From an uncultured Massilia sp. (GTDB taxonomy: Bacteria > Pseudomonadota > Gammaproteobacteria > Burkholderiales > Burkholderiaceae_D), in the NCBI GenBank assembly GCA_913778765.1, contig CAJYXO010000126.1, positions 1 to 64,000 of the forward strand: a stretch of 64,000 nt of DNA, in the 5' to 3' direction. Made by a program: the position numbers and the translations under genes. Shown piece by piece: positions 51,935 through 61,433 of the stretch. Every line of letters starts with the position of its first letter. The first letter of the stretch is position 1. The notes under the pieces were generated by a model. The model did not search any database, had not been told where the DNA came from, and saw only the letters and a list, made by a program, of their open reading frames with translations.

Positions 51935-52980
51935 AAATCTTTCAGGAAGCCCACCTGGAACAGGTCGCGGTCGTCGGTCTGGCGGAAAGTCTTTACGCGG
52001 TTGAAGTTCGCGAAGACGCGCGCGTGGCGCGTCACGGCGTGCTCGGCCTGGAAGGTGATCAGCAGGTTGCCGTGCGTCTCGTTGTCGGCGCGGCGGTTAC
52101 GCGCGACATAGGGACCGAGCCCGGCGCTCATCGCGAAGCGCGGCGTGACCCTTTGCACGTAGAACAGCTGGGCGGCCAGGCCGCGGCGGTCGACCCGGGC
52201 GCCATCGTCGCCTTCGAACAGGAACTTGCCCGACACGGCCCAGTGCTCCATGCGCTCGCCCAGGTAACGGCGCGCTTCCAGCACGGCGCCCATCGCGCCG
52301 TCGGTGCCGGCCATGTTGGTGATCGAATTGCCGGCCGAAATGCCGAACCAGGTCTGGCCGTCGGCGGGATCGGTGTCCGGATCGGGCTCGGAGCGCCCGA
52401 ACTGGCGGCCGATGCCGATCATCAGCGCATCCGAGCGGTGCACGTTGCGCATCTGGACGTGGTTGTAGCCGATGCGCAGGTGGGAGCCCGCCGGCAGGAA
52501 ACCGAGCGGCAGGCGCAGGCCCAGGCTGACCAGCGCGCCGACGTTGGCGTCGTCGATCTGGCGGCCGTCGATGACGGTGGTGTTCATGCTCAGGTAAGGG
52601 CCGACGCCGAATTCGACGGCGCTGCCCGCGCCCAGCCGGCGCACCATCAGCCATTGCACGGCGAAGCCGTCGCGGTGGTTGTTGTCCGGATGGCCTTCGT
52701 TGTAGTGGACGAAGTCGATCCGTTCGCTGAGGCTGTCCGGCAGCGGCGACCCGAACAGGGTGCGCTGCTGGCGGCCAGCCCGCAGTTCGAAGGTGCGGCC
52801 GCGCATCCAGCGGTTGCCTTCGGCATTGCCGCCATGGATGCGGCCATTGCCGAAGACCGCGGACAGATAGGCGCCATGGTCGTCGGGCGCGTCGGTCACG
52901 TCGGTGGGCGCTGTCTGCGCGGTCGCCGCGCCGGCGCAGGCCAGCAGCAGGCAGGAAAAGATGGTCGGTGCGATTTTCAT
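51931..52980 (-). CDS. Outer-membrane beta-barrel protein of unknown function
   Basis: A 349-residue exported protein (signal MKIAPTIFSCLLLACAGAAT). It consists of alternating short amphipathic strands (GAYLSAVFGNGRIHG, AVQWLMVRRLGAGSAVEFGV, GYNHVQMRNVHRSDALMIGI) and ends in a C-terminal Phe (FLKDF), the usual outer-membrane insertion signal. This looks like a barrel, perhaps related to PagL/LpxR-like lipid A enzymes, though I see no Ser-His catalytic pair that would prove it. A 15-residue remnant very like its C-terminus lies upstream (53025-53072). Confidence 0.6.
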   Translation of the reverse strand: MKIAPTIFSCLLLACAGAATAQTAPTDVTDAPDDHGAYLSAVFGNGRIHGGNAEGNRWMRGRTFELRAGRQQRTLFGSPLPDSLSERIDFVHYNEGHPDNNHRDGFAVQWLMVRRLGAGSAVEFGVGPYLSMNTTVIDGRQIDDANVGALVSLGLRLPLGFLPAGSHLRIGYNHVQMRNVHRSDALMIGIGRQFGRSEPDPDTDPADGQTWFGISAGNSITNMAGTDGAMGAVLEARRYLGERMEHWAVSGKFLFEGDDGARVDRRGLAAQLFYVQRVTPRFAMSAGLGPYVARNRRADNETHGNLLITFQAEHAVTRHARVFANFNRVKTFRQTDDRDLFQVGFLKDF

Positions 52981-53024
52981 AACGGAAGTGTAATGAAAAT
53001 CGCATGACAGTGCAGAGTCCGCTA

Positions 53025-53072
53025 TCAGAAGCGCTTGCGGACGCCGATCAAGAACAGGTCGCGATCGTCCAT
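53025..53072 (-). pseudogene. C-terminal remnant of a paralogous outer-membrane protein
   Basis: The minus strand reads MDDRDLFLIGVRKRF and a stop, aligning with the final TDDRDLFQVGFLKDF of the gene at 51931-52980. No further upstream match is seen. It is probably what is left of a tandem duplicate after deletion of the rest. Confidence 0.6.
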
Positions 53073-53147
53073 GCCTTTAGCGTCATGACAAGCTCCCTCG
53101 ACAAGCGAAGTCATCAGTCTCGCCAAGCGGGATGGGATTGTATTGTG

Positions 53148-54029
53148 CTAGCTCAGGCTGGCCCACAGGTGGGCCGCCGCCATGGTGCGATGCGGGCGGT
53201 AATTCGCCAGGAAGGCGGCGGCTTCCGGCAGATTGGGGCGCTCGGACGTGCCGAGCAGGCGCCCGATGGCGGTGCGCACGGCCACGTCGCCTTCGAGCGA
53301 GCAATCCGCAAAGCCATAGCCGCGCAGCAGGGCGTAGTTCACGGTCCAGGGACCGATGCCTTTCACCGCCAGCAGGCGCTCGCTGACGGCGTGCAGGTCG
53401 GCATCGCGGCCCAGGTCCAGCTCGCCGTCGGCGGCCAGGCGCGCCAGGCGCAGCAGGGTCTCGGCCTTGGCGCGCGAGAACTTGCGGCTGGTGAGCTCGT
53501 CGACGGCGAGGCGGGCGGCGCTGGCCGCATCCGGGTAGCACCACAGGCCGTCCGGGTGGGCGCGGCCGGCCAGCCCGATGAAGCTGCGGCGCAGGGCAAT
53601 CGCGAAGGGCAGGTTGATCTGCTGGCCGATGATGGCCCAGCTCAGGGCTTCGAAGATGGTGGCGGACTGGATCACGCGCAGGCCGCGTTCGCGCGCCACC
53701 AGCGGCGCGAACAGCGGATCCGCCGCCGCCGCCGCTTCGAAGGCTTCGGGCGCAATGCGCAGGCCCAGCATGTTGAGCAGGATCTCGTGGATCTGCGCGT
53801 CGGGCAGCGCGCCGTCGCCGGCCGCATCGATGCGGCACAGGGCCTGGTCCGGCCCGGCGCCGAAGTCGACATCGATCAGCACCGGCCGGCCGTCCACCAG
53901 CACGCCCTTGCGGATGCAGTCACCCTCGATGCGTTCGGCCAGCCCTTCGGCATCGCGGCCGTGGAAGCTAAAGGCGTCCCGGCGGCGGTAGCCGGCCGGC
54001 AGCGCGACGCGGATCTCGGCGCGGCTCAT
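53148..54029 (-). CDS. alkA: DNA-3-methyladenine glycosylase II
   Basis: A 293-residue AlkA-type base-excision glycosylase. The N-terminal AlkA_N-like region (residues 1-100) precedes the HhH-GPD domain: EALSWAIIGQQINLPFAIAL, the hairpin LLAVKGIGPWTVNYALLRGY and catalytic Asp in SLEGDVAV. The C-terminal YRPHRTMAAAHLWASL completes the fold. It removes alkylated purines from DNA. ATG 54029 overlaps the stop of the EamA gene (ATGA), so the two are translated together. A longer frame to 54614 is in the EamA coding region and is discarded. Confidence 0.92.
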   Translation of the reverse strand: MSRAEIRVALPAGYRRRDAFSFHGRDAEGLAERIEGDCIRKGVLVDGRPVLIDVDFGAGPDQALCRIDAAGDGALPDAQIHEILLNMLGLRIAPEAFEAAAAADPLFAPLVARERGLRVIQSATIFEALSWAIIGQQINLPFAIALRRSFIGLAGRAHPDGLWCYPDAASAARLAVDELTSRKFSRAKAETLLRLARLAADGELDLGRDADLHAVSERLLAVKGIGPWTVNYALLRGYGFADCSLEGDVAVRTAIGRLLGTSERPNLPEAAAFLANYRPHRTMAAAHLWASLS

Positions 54030-54922
54030 TTGCCGGCGACGGCCGCGGCGGCCGGGCGGCCAAAACGCGGCGCGAAGCCCGTCACCAGCGCGGTGCCGAC
54101 CAGGGTGATGGCCGAGCCGGCGACGGTGTACCAGCCGATGGTCTCGCCGAGGAAGAGCGCGCCCCACAGGATGCCGAATACCGGGTTCAGGAAGGTGACC
54201 GTGAGGGCGGAGGTGGTGCCGACTTCCTCGATCAGGCGGAAATACAGGATGTAGGCGATGCCGCTGCACAGCACGCCCAGCGCCACCACCGCGCCGACGA
54301 TGCCCGGCGTCGGCGCGCCCGTCATCGGGAAGAAAGGCAGCACCGGCAGCACCATGAGGCTTGACGTCCACATGGTGCCATGCGCATTCGCGAAGGGTTC
54401 GACGCTCTTCGCCGAGCGCGCGTACTGGCTGGCGATGCCGTAGCTCAGGGCGGCGGCCAGCGCGGCCACCACGGCCAGGCCGGCGCCCGGTTTGCTCGAC
54501 ACGTGATCGAAGCCGACCAGCAGGGCCACGCCCGCGGTGCCGAGCAGCAGCCCGAGCGCGGTGCGCAGGCCGATCGCCTGGCGGGTCCAGGCGGCGCCGA
54601 CCAGCGCGCCCCACATCGGCGCGGTGGCGTTCAGCACCGACAGCACCGAGGCCGACAGCGTGCGCGCCCCGAACGCAAACAACAGGAAGGGCAAGGCCGA
54701 ATTGAAGAAACCGAGGATGAAGAAATGCTTCCAGTGGGCGCGCAGGCCGAGGCGTTTCTTGAGCACGAAGCCGACCAGGGCCAGGAACAGCGCGGCGAAC
54801 AGCACGCGGAACTCGATCAGCACCGCCGGCCCGAGCACGGGCGCGCTGATGCGCATGAAGAGGAAGGAGCCGCCCCAGATGGCGGCAAGCAGGATGAGGC
54901 GCAGCAGGTTGGCGGTGTTCAT
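54026..54922 (-). CDS. EamA/DMT-superfamily transporter
   Basis: A 298-residue ten-helix membrane carrier with two EamA repeats: LILLAAIWGGSFLFMRISAP in the first, and GIAYILYFRLIEEVGTTSAL followed by LGETIGWYTVAGSAITLVGT in the second. It is a drug/metabolite exporter of unknown substrate. Its stop overlaps the alkA start, a curious but clear coupling of a transporter to a repair glycosylase. It differs in sequence from the EamA gene at 36918-37856. Confidence 0.9.
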   Translation of the reverse strand: MNTANLLRLILLAAIWGGSFLFMRISAPVLGPAVLIEFRVLFAALFLALVGFVLKKRLGLRAHWKHFFILGFFNSALPFLLFAFGARTLSASVLSVLNATAPMWGALVGAAWTRQAIGLRTALGLLLGTAGVALLVGFDHVSSKPGAGLAVVAALAAALSYGIASQYARSAKSVEPFANAHGTMWTSSLMVLPVLPFFPMTGAPTPGIVGAVVALGVLCSGIAYILYFRLIEEVGTTSALTVTFLNPVFGILWGALFLGETIGWYTVAGSAITLVGTALVTGFAPRFGRPAAAAVAGK

Positions 54923-55010
54923 TGCGTTCTTCGTTGTGAGGCTTCAGGGATTGTGGCCTGAGGCGGACACGCGCTGCTTCCTGTTTCTTGCTGCCGAATC
55001 AGGGGAGCTG

Positions 55011-55096
55011 GGCGGGGACCCGAGTTTGCGTCAACAGCCGCTGCGAAAACCGCTGGTCTGCGATGGACCTGGATTCCCGCCTGCGCGGGAATGACG
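55011..55096. repeat. REPIN-like pair, left half truncated
   Basis: The left half is reduced to GGCGGGGACCCGAGTTTGCG; the right half reads GGATTCCCGCCTGCGCGGGA and ATGACGTG. It is a decayed copy of the same family, in the gap between the EamA gene and the degenerate peptidase gene. Confidence 0.75.
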
Positions 55097-55133
55097 TGTG
55101 CAAGCTAGCGAATGACGGTCACGCGCGTACCGA

Positions 55134-56219
55134 TCAAGGCACCAGCGCCTTCTTCGAAGACTTCTTCGCCTTGATCTCGCCCTGCGCCTTCTCGATCGCC
55201 GCGAGGCGGGCCGCGATCGCCGGGTGGTTGGCGTTGTAGCCGTTCAGTACCGTCGACGGATAAGTCTCGTTCAGGCGCTTCCAGAAGTTGTCGGCGTTGT
55301 CGATCGCGTAGCCGGCGCGGGCGGCCAGGTAGAGGCTGAGGCGGTCGGCGGCGGCGTCCATTTCGGGCGGCATCGCCTTGATGCCGCCGCTGCCGATCAG
55401 CATCGAGGTGTCCGGCGTGACGCTCTTGAGGTTGTCGATGATGCTGCCGATGGTGGCGTTGCTGCGCTGGGCGCTGGCGTGGCCGAGCATGTTGTGCGCC
55501 ATCGTCTTGGCCAGCACGAAGGCCAGTTCGTCGTCGTTGCGGGTGAAGGCGATCATGCCGCGCGTGACCAGCACGCGCGAGCCGTCGGCGTAGGCGTTGA
55601 CATTGTCGGCGTTGCCCAGTTCGATCGGGAAGGCGCAGGCGCGGGTGACCGGAATCGCCACCTGGCGTTCGCTGTTGTGGCGCTCGACCGTCAGCGGCAG
55701 CGAAGCCTGCGACGCGGCGATCTTGTTGAAGACGGCGCCGGCCTGGCTGAGCGCATGCTGGCCGGTCGGCAGCGGCTTGCCGGCGGCGGCCAGCAGCACG
55801 TCGCCGGTCTGCAGGCCGGCCTTGGCGGCGCCGCTGCCGGCCAGCACGCTGGTCACCTGCAGGCGTTCGTCCATGCCGAAGGCCAGGTGGGCGGCTTCGT
55901 TGTAGTCGCCCGGGTAGGACCAGCGGTTCTTGGCGGTGAAACCGAGCAGGTTGCGCGCCTGGCCCTTGCACAGCTCGGCGTTGTGGATGAGGAGCGGGGC
56001 GGCGACCTTGTACAGGCGGTTCTGCAGGTCGGCCATCCTGGTGAGCGTGTCGGCGGCGGCCGCCATCTGCGGGTTCATTCCCGGCGCCTCGGTCGTGCGT
56101 TCGATGACGCGCGGCGCGGCGCCGGTTTGCTGCGGCGCCTGGGTGGCGCAGCCGGTCAGCAGGACCGTGGCAGCAGCCACGGACATGGTCAATGCAGCTG
56201 CAAAGCGATTGCCGCTCAT
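55134..56219 (-). CDS. M48-like lipoprotein with PDZ, catalytic motif lost
   Basis: A 361-residue lipoprotein (MSGNRFAAALTMSVAAATVL, lipobox LLTGC). A PDZ-like segment (ERLQVTSVLAGSGAAKAGLQ) lies in the middle, then an M48-type domain: DNVNAYADGSRVLVTRGMIA, DDELAFVLAKTMAHNMLGHA and EMDAAADRLSLYLAARAGYA. The expected HExxH is KTMAH here, and the third ligand region ExxxD reads DAAAD. At least the first His, the catalytic Glu and the third ligand are therefore altered. The frame is intact and long, so this looks like a pseudo-protease kept for another role rather than a decaying gene. The active paralogue in related bacteria reads LAHELAHN at that point. Confidence 0.8.
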   Translation of the reverse strand: MSGNRFAAALTMSVAAATVLLTGCATQAPQQTGAAPRVIERTTEAPGMNPQMAAAADTLTRMADLQNRLYKVAAPLLIHNAELCKGQARNLLGFTAKNRWSYPGDYNEAAHLAFGMDERLQVTSVLAGSGAAKAGLQTGDVLLAAAGKPLPTGQHALSQAGAVFNKIAASQASLPLTVERHNSERQVAIPVTRACAFPIELGNADNVNAYADGSRVLVTRGMIAFTRNDDELAFVLAKTMAHNMLGHASAQRSNATIGSIIDNLKSVTPDTSMLIGSGGIKAMPPEMDAAADRLSLYLAARAGYAIDNADNFWKRLNETYPSTVLNGYNANHPAIAARLAAIEKAQGEIKAKKSSKKALVP

Positions 56220-56237
56220 AAGCTCCTCACTCCTTTG

Positions 56238-56687
56238 TTATTGTTTGCCGGTGCTGCCGAATCCTCCGGCGCCCCGGTCGCTCGATGCGAATTCCTCCAC
56301 GACGTTGAAACCAACCTGAACGACGGGAACCACGACCAGCTGCGCAAGCCTGTCCATCGGCTGCAGCGTGAACGCGGACTGGCCCCGGTTCCAGGTCGAG
56401 ACCATCAGCTGGCCCTGGTAATCGGAGTCGATCAAGCCTACCAGATTGCCGAGAACGATGCCGTTCTTATGGCCGAGCCCACTGCGCGGCAGGATCATGG
56501 CCGCGTAGCCCGGATCGGCGATGTGGATGGCGAGGCCGGTCGGCACCAGCACGGTCTGCCCGGGTTCGATCGTCAGCGGGGCGTCGGTGCAGGCGCGCAG
56601 GTCCAGGCCCGCGCTGCCGCCGGTGGCGTAGGCGGGCAGGAAGTCCTTCATGCGCGGGTCGAGAATCTTGAGGTCTACTTGTTTCAT
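56238..56687 (-). CDS. dut: dUTP diphosphatase
   Basis: A 149-residue trimeric dUTPase. Motifs in order: AGLDLRAC (I), [14 protein letters not shown] (II), [20 protein letters not shown] (III), then [14 protein letters not shown] (IV) and the C-terminal [10 protein letters not shown] (V). All five are intact. It hydrolyses dUTP to dUMP, keeping uracil out of DNA and feeding dTMP synthesis. It lies 33 bases downstream of coaBC on the same strand, a common pairing. Confidence 0.97.
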   Translation of the reverse strand: MKQVDLKILDPRMKDFLPAYATGGSAGLDLRACTDAPLTIEPGQTVLVPTGLAIHIADPGYAAMILPRSGLGHKNGIVLGNLVGLIDSDYQGQLMVSTWNRGQSAFTLQPMDRLAQLVVVPVVQVGFNVVEEFASSDRGAGGFGSTGKQ

Positions 56688-56720
56688 GGAGAGTGCAGCG
56701 TTGATGCGTTGGTGAATGGA

Positions 56721-57944
56721 TCAGGTCAGTAAAGACCGCTGTTCGAGGCGCTTGGCGATTTCGGAAACCAGCTGGCGCGCCAGTTGCAGCTTGCCGGCCT
56801 GCGGCAGCACGGTGTGGCCGCTGTCGTCGAACAGCACGATCGCATTCTCATCCTGCCCGAAGGTATGGTGGCCGATATTGCCGACCAACAAAGGGATACC
56901 CTTCTTTTCGCGCTTGACGGCGCCGTATTCGATCAGGTTTTCCGACTCCGCGGCAAAGCCCACGCAATACGGCCAGCCGCTGATCGAGGTGGTGCCGGCG
57001 ACGCTCGCGAGGATGTCCGGGTTCTGCGCGAACTGCAGTTGCGGCGCGCCGCTGCCATCCTTCTTGAGTTTCTGCGCGCTGGCATTCTCGACGCGCCAGT
57101 CGGCCACGGCCGCCACGCCGATGAAGACGTGCTGGCCCTTGAGATGCGCCATGACCGCATCGAGCATCTGCTGCGCGCTCTGGACGTCGATGCGGCGCAC
57201 GCCATGCGGCGTAGCGAGCGCGGTGGGGCCGGACACCAGCGTGACCTCGGCGCCGGCTTCGCGCGCCGCGCGCGCCACCGCATAGCCCATCTTGCCGGAC
57301 GAGAGATTGGTGATGCCGCGCACCGGGTCGATCGCCTCGTAGGTCGGACCGGCCGTGATCAGCACGCGCTTGCCGGCCAGGAGCTTGGCCTGGAACGAGG
57401 CGACCAGTTCTTCGAGCAGCTCGTTCGGTTCCAGCATGCGGCCCATGCCGGTCTCGCCGCAAGCCTGGGAACCGGCGGCCGGGCCGAAGATGCAGACGCC
57501 GTCCTCGCGCAAGCGGTCGACATTGCGTTGCGTAGGCGGCTTTTCCCACATCTCGACGTTCATCGCCGGCGCCACCAGCAGCGGCACCTGGTGCGGGCGC
57601 GCCAGGCACAGGGTCGACAACAGGTCGTCGGTGGCGCCGTGGGCCAGCTTGAACAGGAAGTCGGCCGAGCAGGGCGCCACCAGGATCGCATCGGCGTCGC
57701 GCGTCAGGTCGATGTGGGCCATGTTGTTGGGGATGCGGCCGTCCCACTGGTCGGTGTAGACGGTGCGGCCGGACAGCGCCTGCATCGTCACCGGGCCGAT
57801 GAAGTGGGTGGCCGCTTCCGTCATCACGACCTGCACGCTCGCACCCTCCTTGACGAGGGCGCGGCACAGCTCCGCGGCCTTGTAGCAGGCCACGCCGCCG
57901 GACAGGCCGAGGACGATCTTCTTGCCCTTCAGGTCCATGCTCAT
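56721..57944 (-). CDS. coaBC: Bifunctional phosphopantothenoylcysteine decarboxylase/PPC synthetase
   Basis: A 407-residue CoaBC (Dfp). The N-terminal flavin decarboxylase part has IVLGLSGGVACYKAAELCRA and the PASANT-like APAMNVEMWEKPPTQRN with the catalytic His replaced as is normal for CoaC (substrate-binding NxxMW). The C-terminal synthetase has VLITAGPTYEAIDPVRGITN and SSGKMGYAVARAAREAGAEV. It converts phosphopantothenate to phosphopantetheine in CoA synthesis. GAGGAGG precedes the ATG at 57944. lspA lies 10 bases upstream. Confidence 0.95.
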   Translation of the reverse strand: MSMDLKGKKIVLGLSGGVACYKAAELCRALVKEGASVQVVMTEAATHFIGPVTMQALSGRTVYTDQWDGRIPNNMAHIDLTRDADAILVAPCSADFLFKLAHGATDDLLSTLCLARPHQVPLLVAPAMNVEMWEKPPTQRNVDRLREDGVCIFGPAAGSQACGETGMGRMLEPNELLEELVASFQAKLLAGKRVLITAGPTYEAIDPVRGITNLSSGKMGYAVARAAREAGAEVTLVSGPTALATPHGVRRIDVQSAQQMLDAVMAHLKGQHVFIGVAAVADWRVENASAQKLKKDGSGAPQLQFAQNPDILASVAGTTSISGWPYCVGFAAESENLIEYGAVKREKKGIPLLVGNIGHHTFGQDENAIVLFDDSGHTVLPQAGKLQLARQLVSEIAKRLEQRSLLT

Positions 57945-57954
57945 GGGGTCCTCC

Positions 57955-58476
57955 TCAATGCTTGTTCACACGCCGCAGTTCGTCGAAGATGAACAGGATC
58001 GCGCCGATGGTGATCGCGGTGTCGGCGATGTTAAAGGCCGGGAAGTGGCCAACGCCGGACAGGTGGAAGTCGAGGAAGTCGATCACGTGGCCGTACATCA
58101 GGCGGTCGATCAGGTTGCCCAGGGCGCCGCCCATGATCAGGGCAAGCGCCCAGCAGAACATCCGCTGCCCCGCGTGCTTGCGCAGCAGGTAAATAATGAA
58201 GATCACCGCGGCGATGGCGATGCCGGCAAAGAAGTACTTCTGCCAGCCGCCCTGGTTCGACAGGAAGCTGAAGGCCGCGCCCGGGTTATACGCCAGCACC
58301 AGGTTGAAGAAGCCGGTAATGGTCTTCTCTTCGCCATGCACGAAGGTGCGGGTGATCGTGATCTTGCTGATCTGGTCGAGCAGGATCACGATGAAGGCGA
58401 TACCCATCCACGGCGTCAGGCTGGCCCCGGCGCCGGATTTGACGGCGGTGAACGACGATTTCTTCTTGGTTGCCAT
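57955..58476 (-). CDS. lspA: Lipoprotein signal peptidase (signal peptidase II)
   Basis: A 173-residue polytopic membrane protease with four helices. The catalytic aspartates lie in [20 protein letters not shown] and [14 protein letters not shown], both conserved. [10 protein letters not shown] is the third family motif. It removes signal peptides from prolipoproteins, of which this window has several. ATG 58476 is preferred (AAGGA upstream); a longer frame starts inside ileS. It follows ileS by 11 bases, the classical ileS-lspA operon. Confidence 0.96.
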   Translation of the reverse strand: MATKKKSSFTAVKSGAGASLTPWMGIAFIVILLDQISKITITRTFVHGEEKTITGFFNLVLAYNPGAAFSFLSNQGGWQKYFFAGIAIAAVIFIIYLLRKHAGQRMFCWALALIMGGALGNLIDRLMYGHVIDFLDFHLSGVGHFPAFNIADTAITIGAILFIFDELRRVNKH

Positions 58477-58487
58477 CTCGGTCCTTA

Positions 58488-61358
58488 TCAAGCGAAGCGG
58501 CGCTTTTCGCCGCTGCCGAACAGATTGCTCGTGCAGCGGGCGCACAGGCCCGGATGGGCCGGATCATGGCCGACGTCGCGGCGGTAATGCCAGCAGCGCT
58601 CGCACTTTTCCGCTTCCGACGGCGTGACCGTCACCGCTTCCGCGGCCGCATCGGCGACCTTCTCGACCGCCGCCTGCGAGGTGATGAAGACGAACTTCAG
58701 GTCGTCGTCCAGGCTCGCCAGCGCGGCGTACTTTTCGCCCGCGGCCTTGACGGCCAGCTCCGCCTGCAGCGAGGAGCCGATCGCGCCGGAGGCACGCACT
58801 TCTTCGAGCTGCTTGGTGACGTCGGCGCGCACCGCGCGCAGCAGGGCGTACTTGGCCAGCAGTTGTTCGCCGTCCGCGACCTCGGGGAATTGCCAGAGCG
58901 TCTGGGTGAAGATGGTTTCGTCGCTGTTTGCGAAGGCTTCCTGGCCCGAGAACACGGCCCAGGCTTCCTCGGCGGTGAAGGACAGGATCGGCGCCATCAC
59001 GCGCAGCAGGCTGTGCGCGATGTGCCACAGCGCGGTCTGGGCCGAGCGGCGGGCGTGCGAGTCGACGCCGGTGGTATACAGGCGGTCCTTCAGGATGTCG
59101 AGGTAGAAGCCGCCCAGGTCTTCGGAGCAGAAGTTCTGCAGGCGCGCGACCACCGGGTGGAACTCGTAGCGCTCGAAGTGCGCGGCGATGTCCGACTGCA
59201 GGCGCGCGGCATCAAGCAGCGCGTAGCGGTCGATCTCGAGCATCTCGGCCACCGGCACGGCGTTCTTTACCGGGTCGAAGTCCGAGGTGTTCGCCAGCAG
59301 GAAGCGCAGGGTGTTGCGGATGCGGCGATAGGATTCCGTCACGCGCTTCAGGATCTCTTCGCCGATCGACAGCTCGCCGGTGTAGTCGGTCGAGGCCACC
59401 CACAGGCGCAGGATGTCGGCGCCCAGGGTATCCGAGATCTTCTGCGGCGCCAGCGTGTTACCCAGCGACTTCGACATCTTCTTGCCGTTCTCGTCGACGG
59501 TGAAGCCGTGGGTCAGCAGCGCTTTGTACGGCGGACGGCCGTTCAGCATCGAGGAGGTCAGCAGCGACGAGTGGAACCAGCCGCGGTGCTGGTCCGAGCC
59601 TTCCAGGTAGAGGTCGGCCGGGAACGCGGATTGTTCCTTGTGCGAGCCGCGCAGCACGGTCTGGTGGGTGGTGCCGGAGTCGAACCAGACGTCCAGGGTG
59701 TCGCGGTTCTTCTCGTAGATGGCGGCGTCGTCGCCCAGCAGCTCGCGCGGATCCAGCTCGTGCCAGGCGTCGATGCCGTTCGCTTCGATCAGCCTGGCCA
59801 CCTGCTCCAGCAGTTCCGGGGTGCGCGGGTGCAGTTCGCCGGTCTCCTTGTGGATGAAGAAGGCCATCGGCACGCCCCACTGGCGCTGGCGCGACAGGGT
59901 CCAGTCCGGACGGTTGGCGATCATGCCGTGCAGGCGCGCCTGGCCCCAGTCCGGGAAGAATTTCGTTTCGTCGATGCCGGCCAGCGCGGTTTCGCGCAGG
60001 GTCGGGCCGCCGTCCTTCGGGGTGATGTCCATGCCGGCGAACCACTGGCTGGTGGCGCGGTAGACGATCGGGGTTTTATGACGCCAGCAGTGCATGTAGC
60101 TGTGGTCGAACATCTTGAGTTCGAACAGGGCGCCTGCTTCCGTCAGCGCGGCGCAGATCGGCTTGCTCGCTTCCCAGATGGTCATGCCGCCGAACAGCGG
60201 CAGGGTGGAGGCGAAGCGGCCATCGCCCATCACCGGTTTCAGGATCTCGTCGTCCTTCATGCCGTGGGCCTTGCAGGACTGGAAGTCTTCGAGGCCATAG
60301 GCCGGCGCCGAGTGGACCACGCCGGTGCCGCTGTCGGTGGTGACGTAGTCGGCCAGGTAGACCGGCGAGCTGCGGTCGTAGAACGGATCCTGGGCGTGCA
60401 GCGGGTGCTTGAAGCGGATGCCGTCCAGCTTCTCGCCCGTGGTGGTGGCGACGACTTCGCCTTCGAGCTTGTAGCGCGCCAGGACCGATTCGGCCAGGTC
60501 CTTCGCGACAATCAGCAGGACCGGCTTGCCGTCCTTTTCGGTCTTCACCAGCGCGTAGGTGACTTCCGGGTGCACGTTCAGCGCCTGGTTCGACGGGATG
60601 GTCCACGGGGTGGTGGTCCAGATGACGATGAAGCCGTCGCCGGCCGGCAGTTCGGCCAGGCCGAAGGCGTCGGCCAGCTTTGCCGGTTCGGCAAACGGGA
60701 AGCCGACGTCGATCGCCGGGTCGCGCTTGTCCTGGTATTCCACTTCCGCCTCGGCCAGTGCCGAGCCGCAGTCGAAGCACCAGTTGACCGGCTTCAGGCC
60801 GCGATAGACATAACCCTTTTCCAGCAGCGTGCCGAGGGCGCGCAGCTCGTCCGCCTCGTTACCGTAGGCCATGGTCATGTAGGGGTTGTCCCATTCGCCC
60901 AGCACGCCCAGGCGGATGAAGCCGGCGCGCTGGCGGTCGATCTGCTCGAGGGCGTAGGCGCGGGCTTTCTGCAGCACTTCGGCGGTCGGCAGGTTCTTGC
61001 CGAACTGCTTTTCGATCTGGATCTCGATCGGCATGCCGTGGCAGTCCCAGCCCGGCACGTAGGGCGCGTCGAAGCCGGCCATGGTGCGCGACTTGACGAC
61101 CATGTCCTTCAGGATCTTGTTGACGGCGTGGCCGAGGTGGATGTCGCCGTTGGCATAGGGCGGACCGTCGTGCAGGATGAACTTCGGACGGCCGGCGGCG
61201 GCCTTGCGGACGCGCTCATAGATCTTCTTGTCCTGCCACTGCTTGACCCAGCCCGGTTCGCGCTTGGCGAGGTCGCCGCGCATCGGGAAGGGGGTGTCGG
61301 TCATGTTGACCGGGTATTTGCTGTCGGGCTTGCCGCCCTTTTTACTGGTATCGGACAT
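58488..61358 (-). CDS. ileS: Isoleucyl-tRNA synthetase
   Basis: A 956-residue class Ia synthetase. HIGH is HLGH (residues 74-77), the KMSKS loop is KKMSKSLGN (about 627-635), and the C-terminal zinc ligands are [10 protein letters not shown] and LCARC. The CP1 editing domain between about 190 and 390 has [16 protein letters not shown]. It charges tRNA-Ile and edits valine. It is located between ribF and lspA in conserved order. A longer minus-strand start does not exist; the opposing 1344-codon frame is a shadow. Confidence 0.97.
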   Translation of the reverse strand: MSDTSKKGGKPDSKYPVNMTDTPFPMRGDLAKREPGWVKQWQDKKIYERVRKAAAGRPKFILHDGPPYANGDIHLGHAVNKILKDMVVKSRTMAGFDAPYVPGWDCHGMPIEIQIEKQFGKNLPTAEVLQKARAYALEQIDRQRAGFIRLGVLGEWDNPYMTMAYGNEADELRALGTLLEKGYVYRGLKPVNWCFDCGSALAEAEVEYQDKRDPAIDVGFPFAEPAKLADAFGLAELPAGDGFIVIWTTTPWTIPSNQALNVHPEVTYALVKTEKDGKPVLLIVAKDLAESVLARYKLEGEVVATTTGEKLDGIRFKHPLHAQDPFYDRSSPVYLADYVTTDSGTGVVHSAPAYGLEDFQSCKAHGMKDDEILKPVMGDGRFASTLPLFGGMTIWEASKPICAALTEAGALFELKMFDHSYMHCWRHKTPIVYRATSQWFAGMDITPKDGGPTLRETALAGIDETKFFPDWGQARLHGMIANRPDWTLSRQRQWGVPMAFFIHKETGELHPRTPELLEQVARLIEANGIDAWHELDPRELLGDDAAIYEKNRDTLDVWFDSGTTHQTVLRGSHKEQSAFPADLYLEGSDQHRGWFHSSLLTSSMLNGRPPYKALLTHGFTVDENGKKMSKSLGNTLAPQKISDTLGADILRLWVASTDYTGELSIGEEILKRVTESYRRIRNTLRFLLANTSDFDPVKNAVPVAEMLEIDRYALLDAARLQSDIAAHFERYEFHPVVARLQNFCSEDLGGFYLDILKDRLYTTGVDSHARRSAQTALWHIAHSLLRVMAPILSFTAEEAWAVFSGQEAFANSDETIFTQTLWQFPEVADGEQLLAKYALLRAVRADVTKQLEEVRASGAIGSSLQAELAVKAAGEKYAALASLDDDLKFVFITSQAAVEKVADAAAEAVTVTPSEAEKCERCWHYRRDVGHDPAHPGLCARCTSNLFGSGEKRRFA

Positions 61359-61433
61359 AGGATTTTTCTAAGGTGGACTGCTGTTGTGCGTGATGATGGT
61401 TCCCGGCCATGTCGGCGGGGCGGACGATCACGA

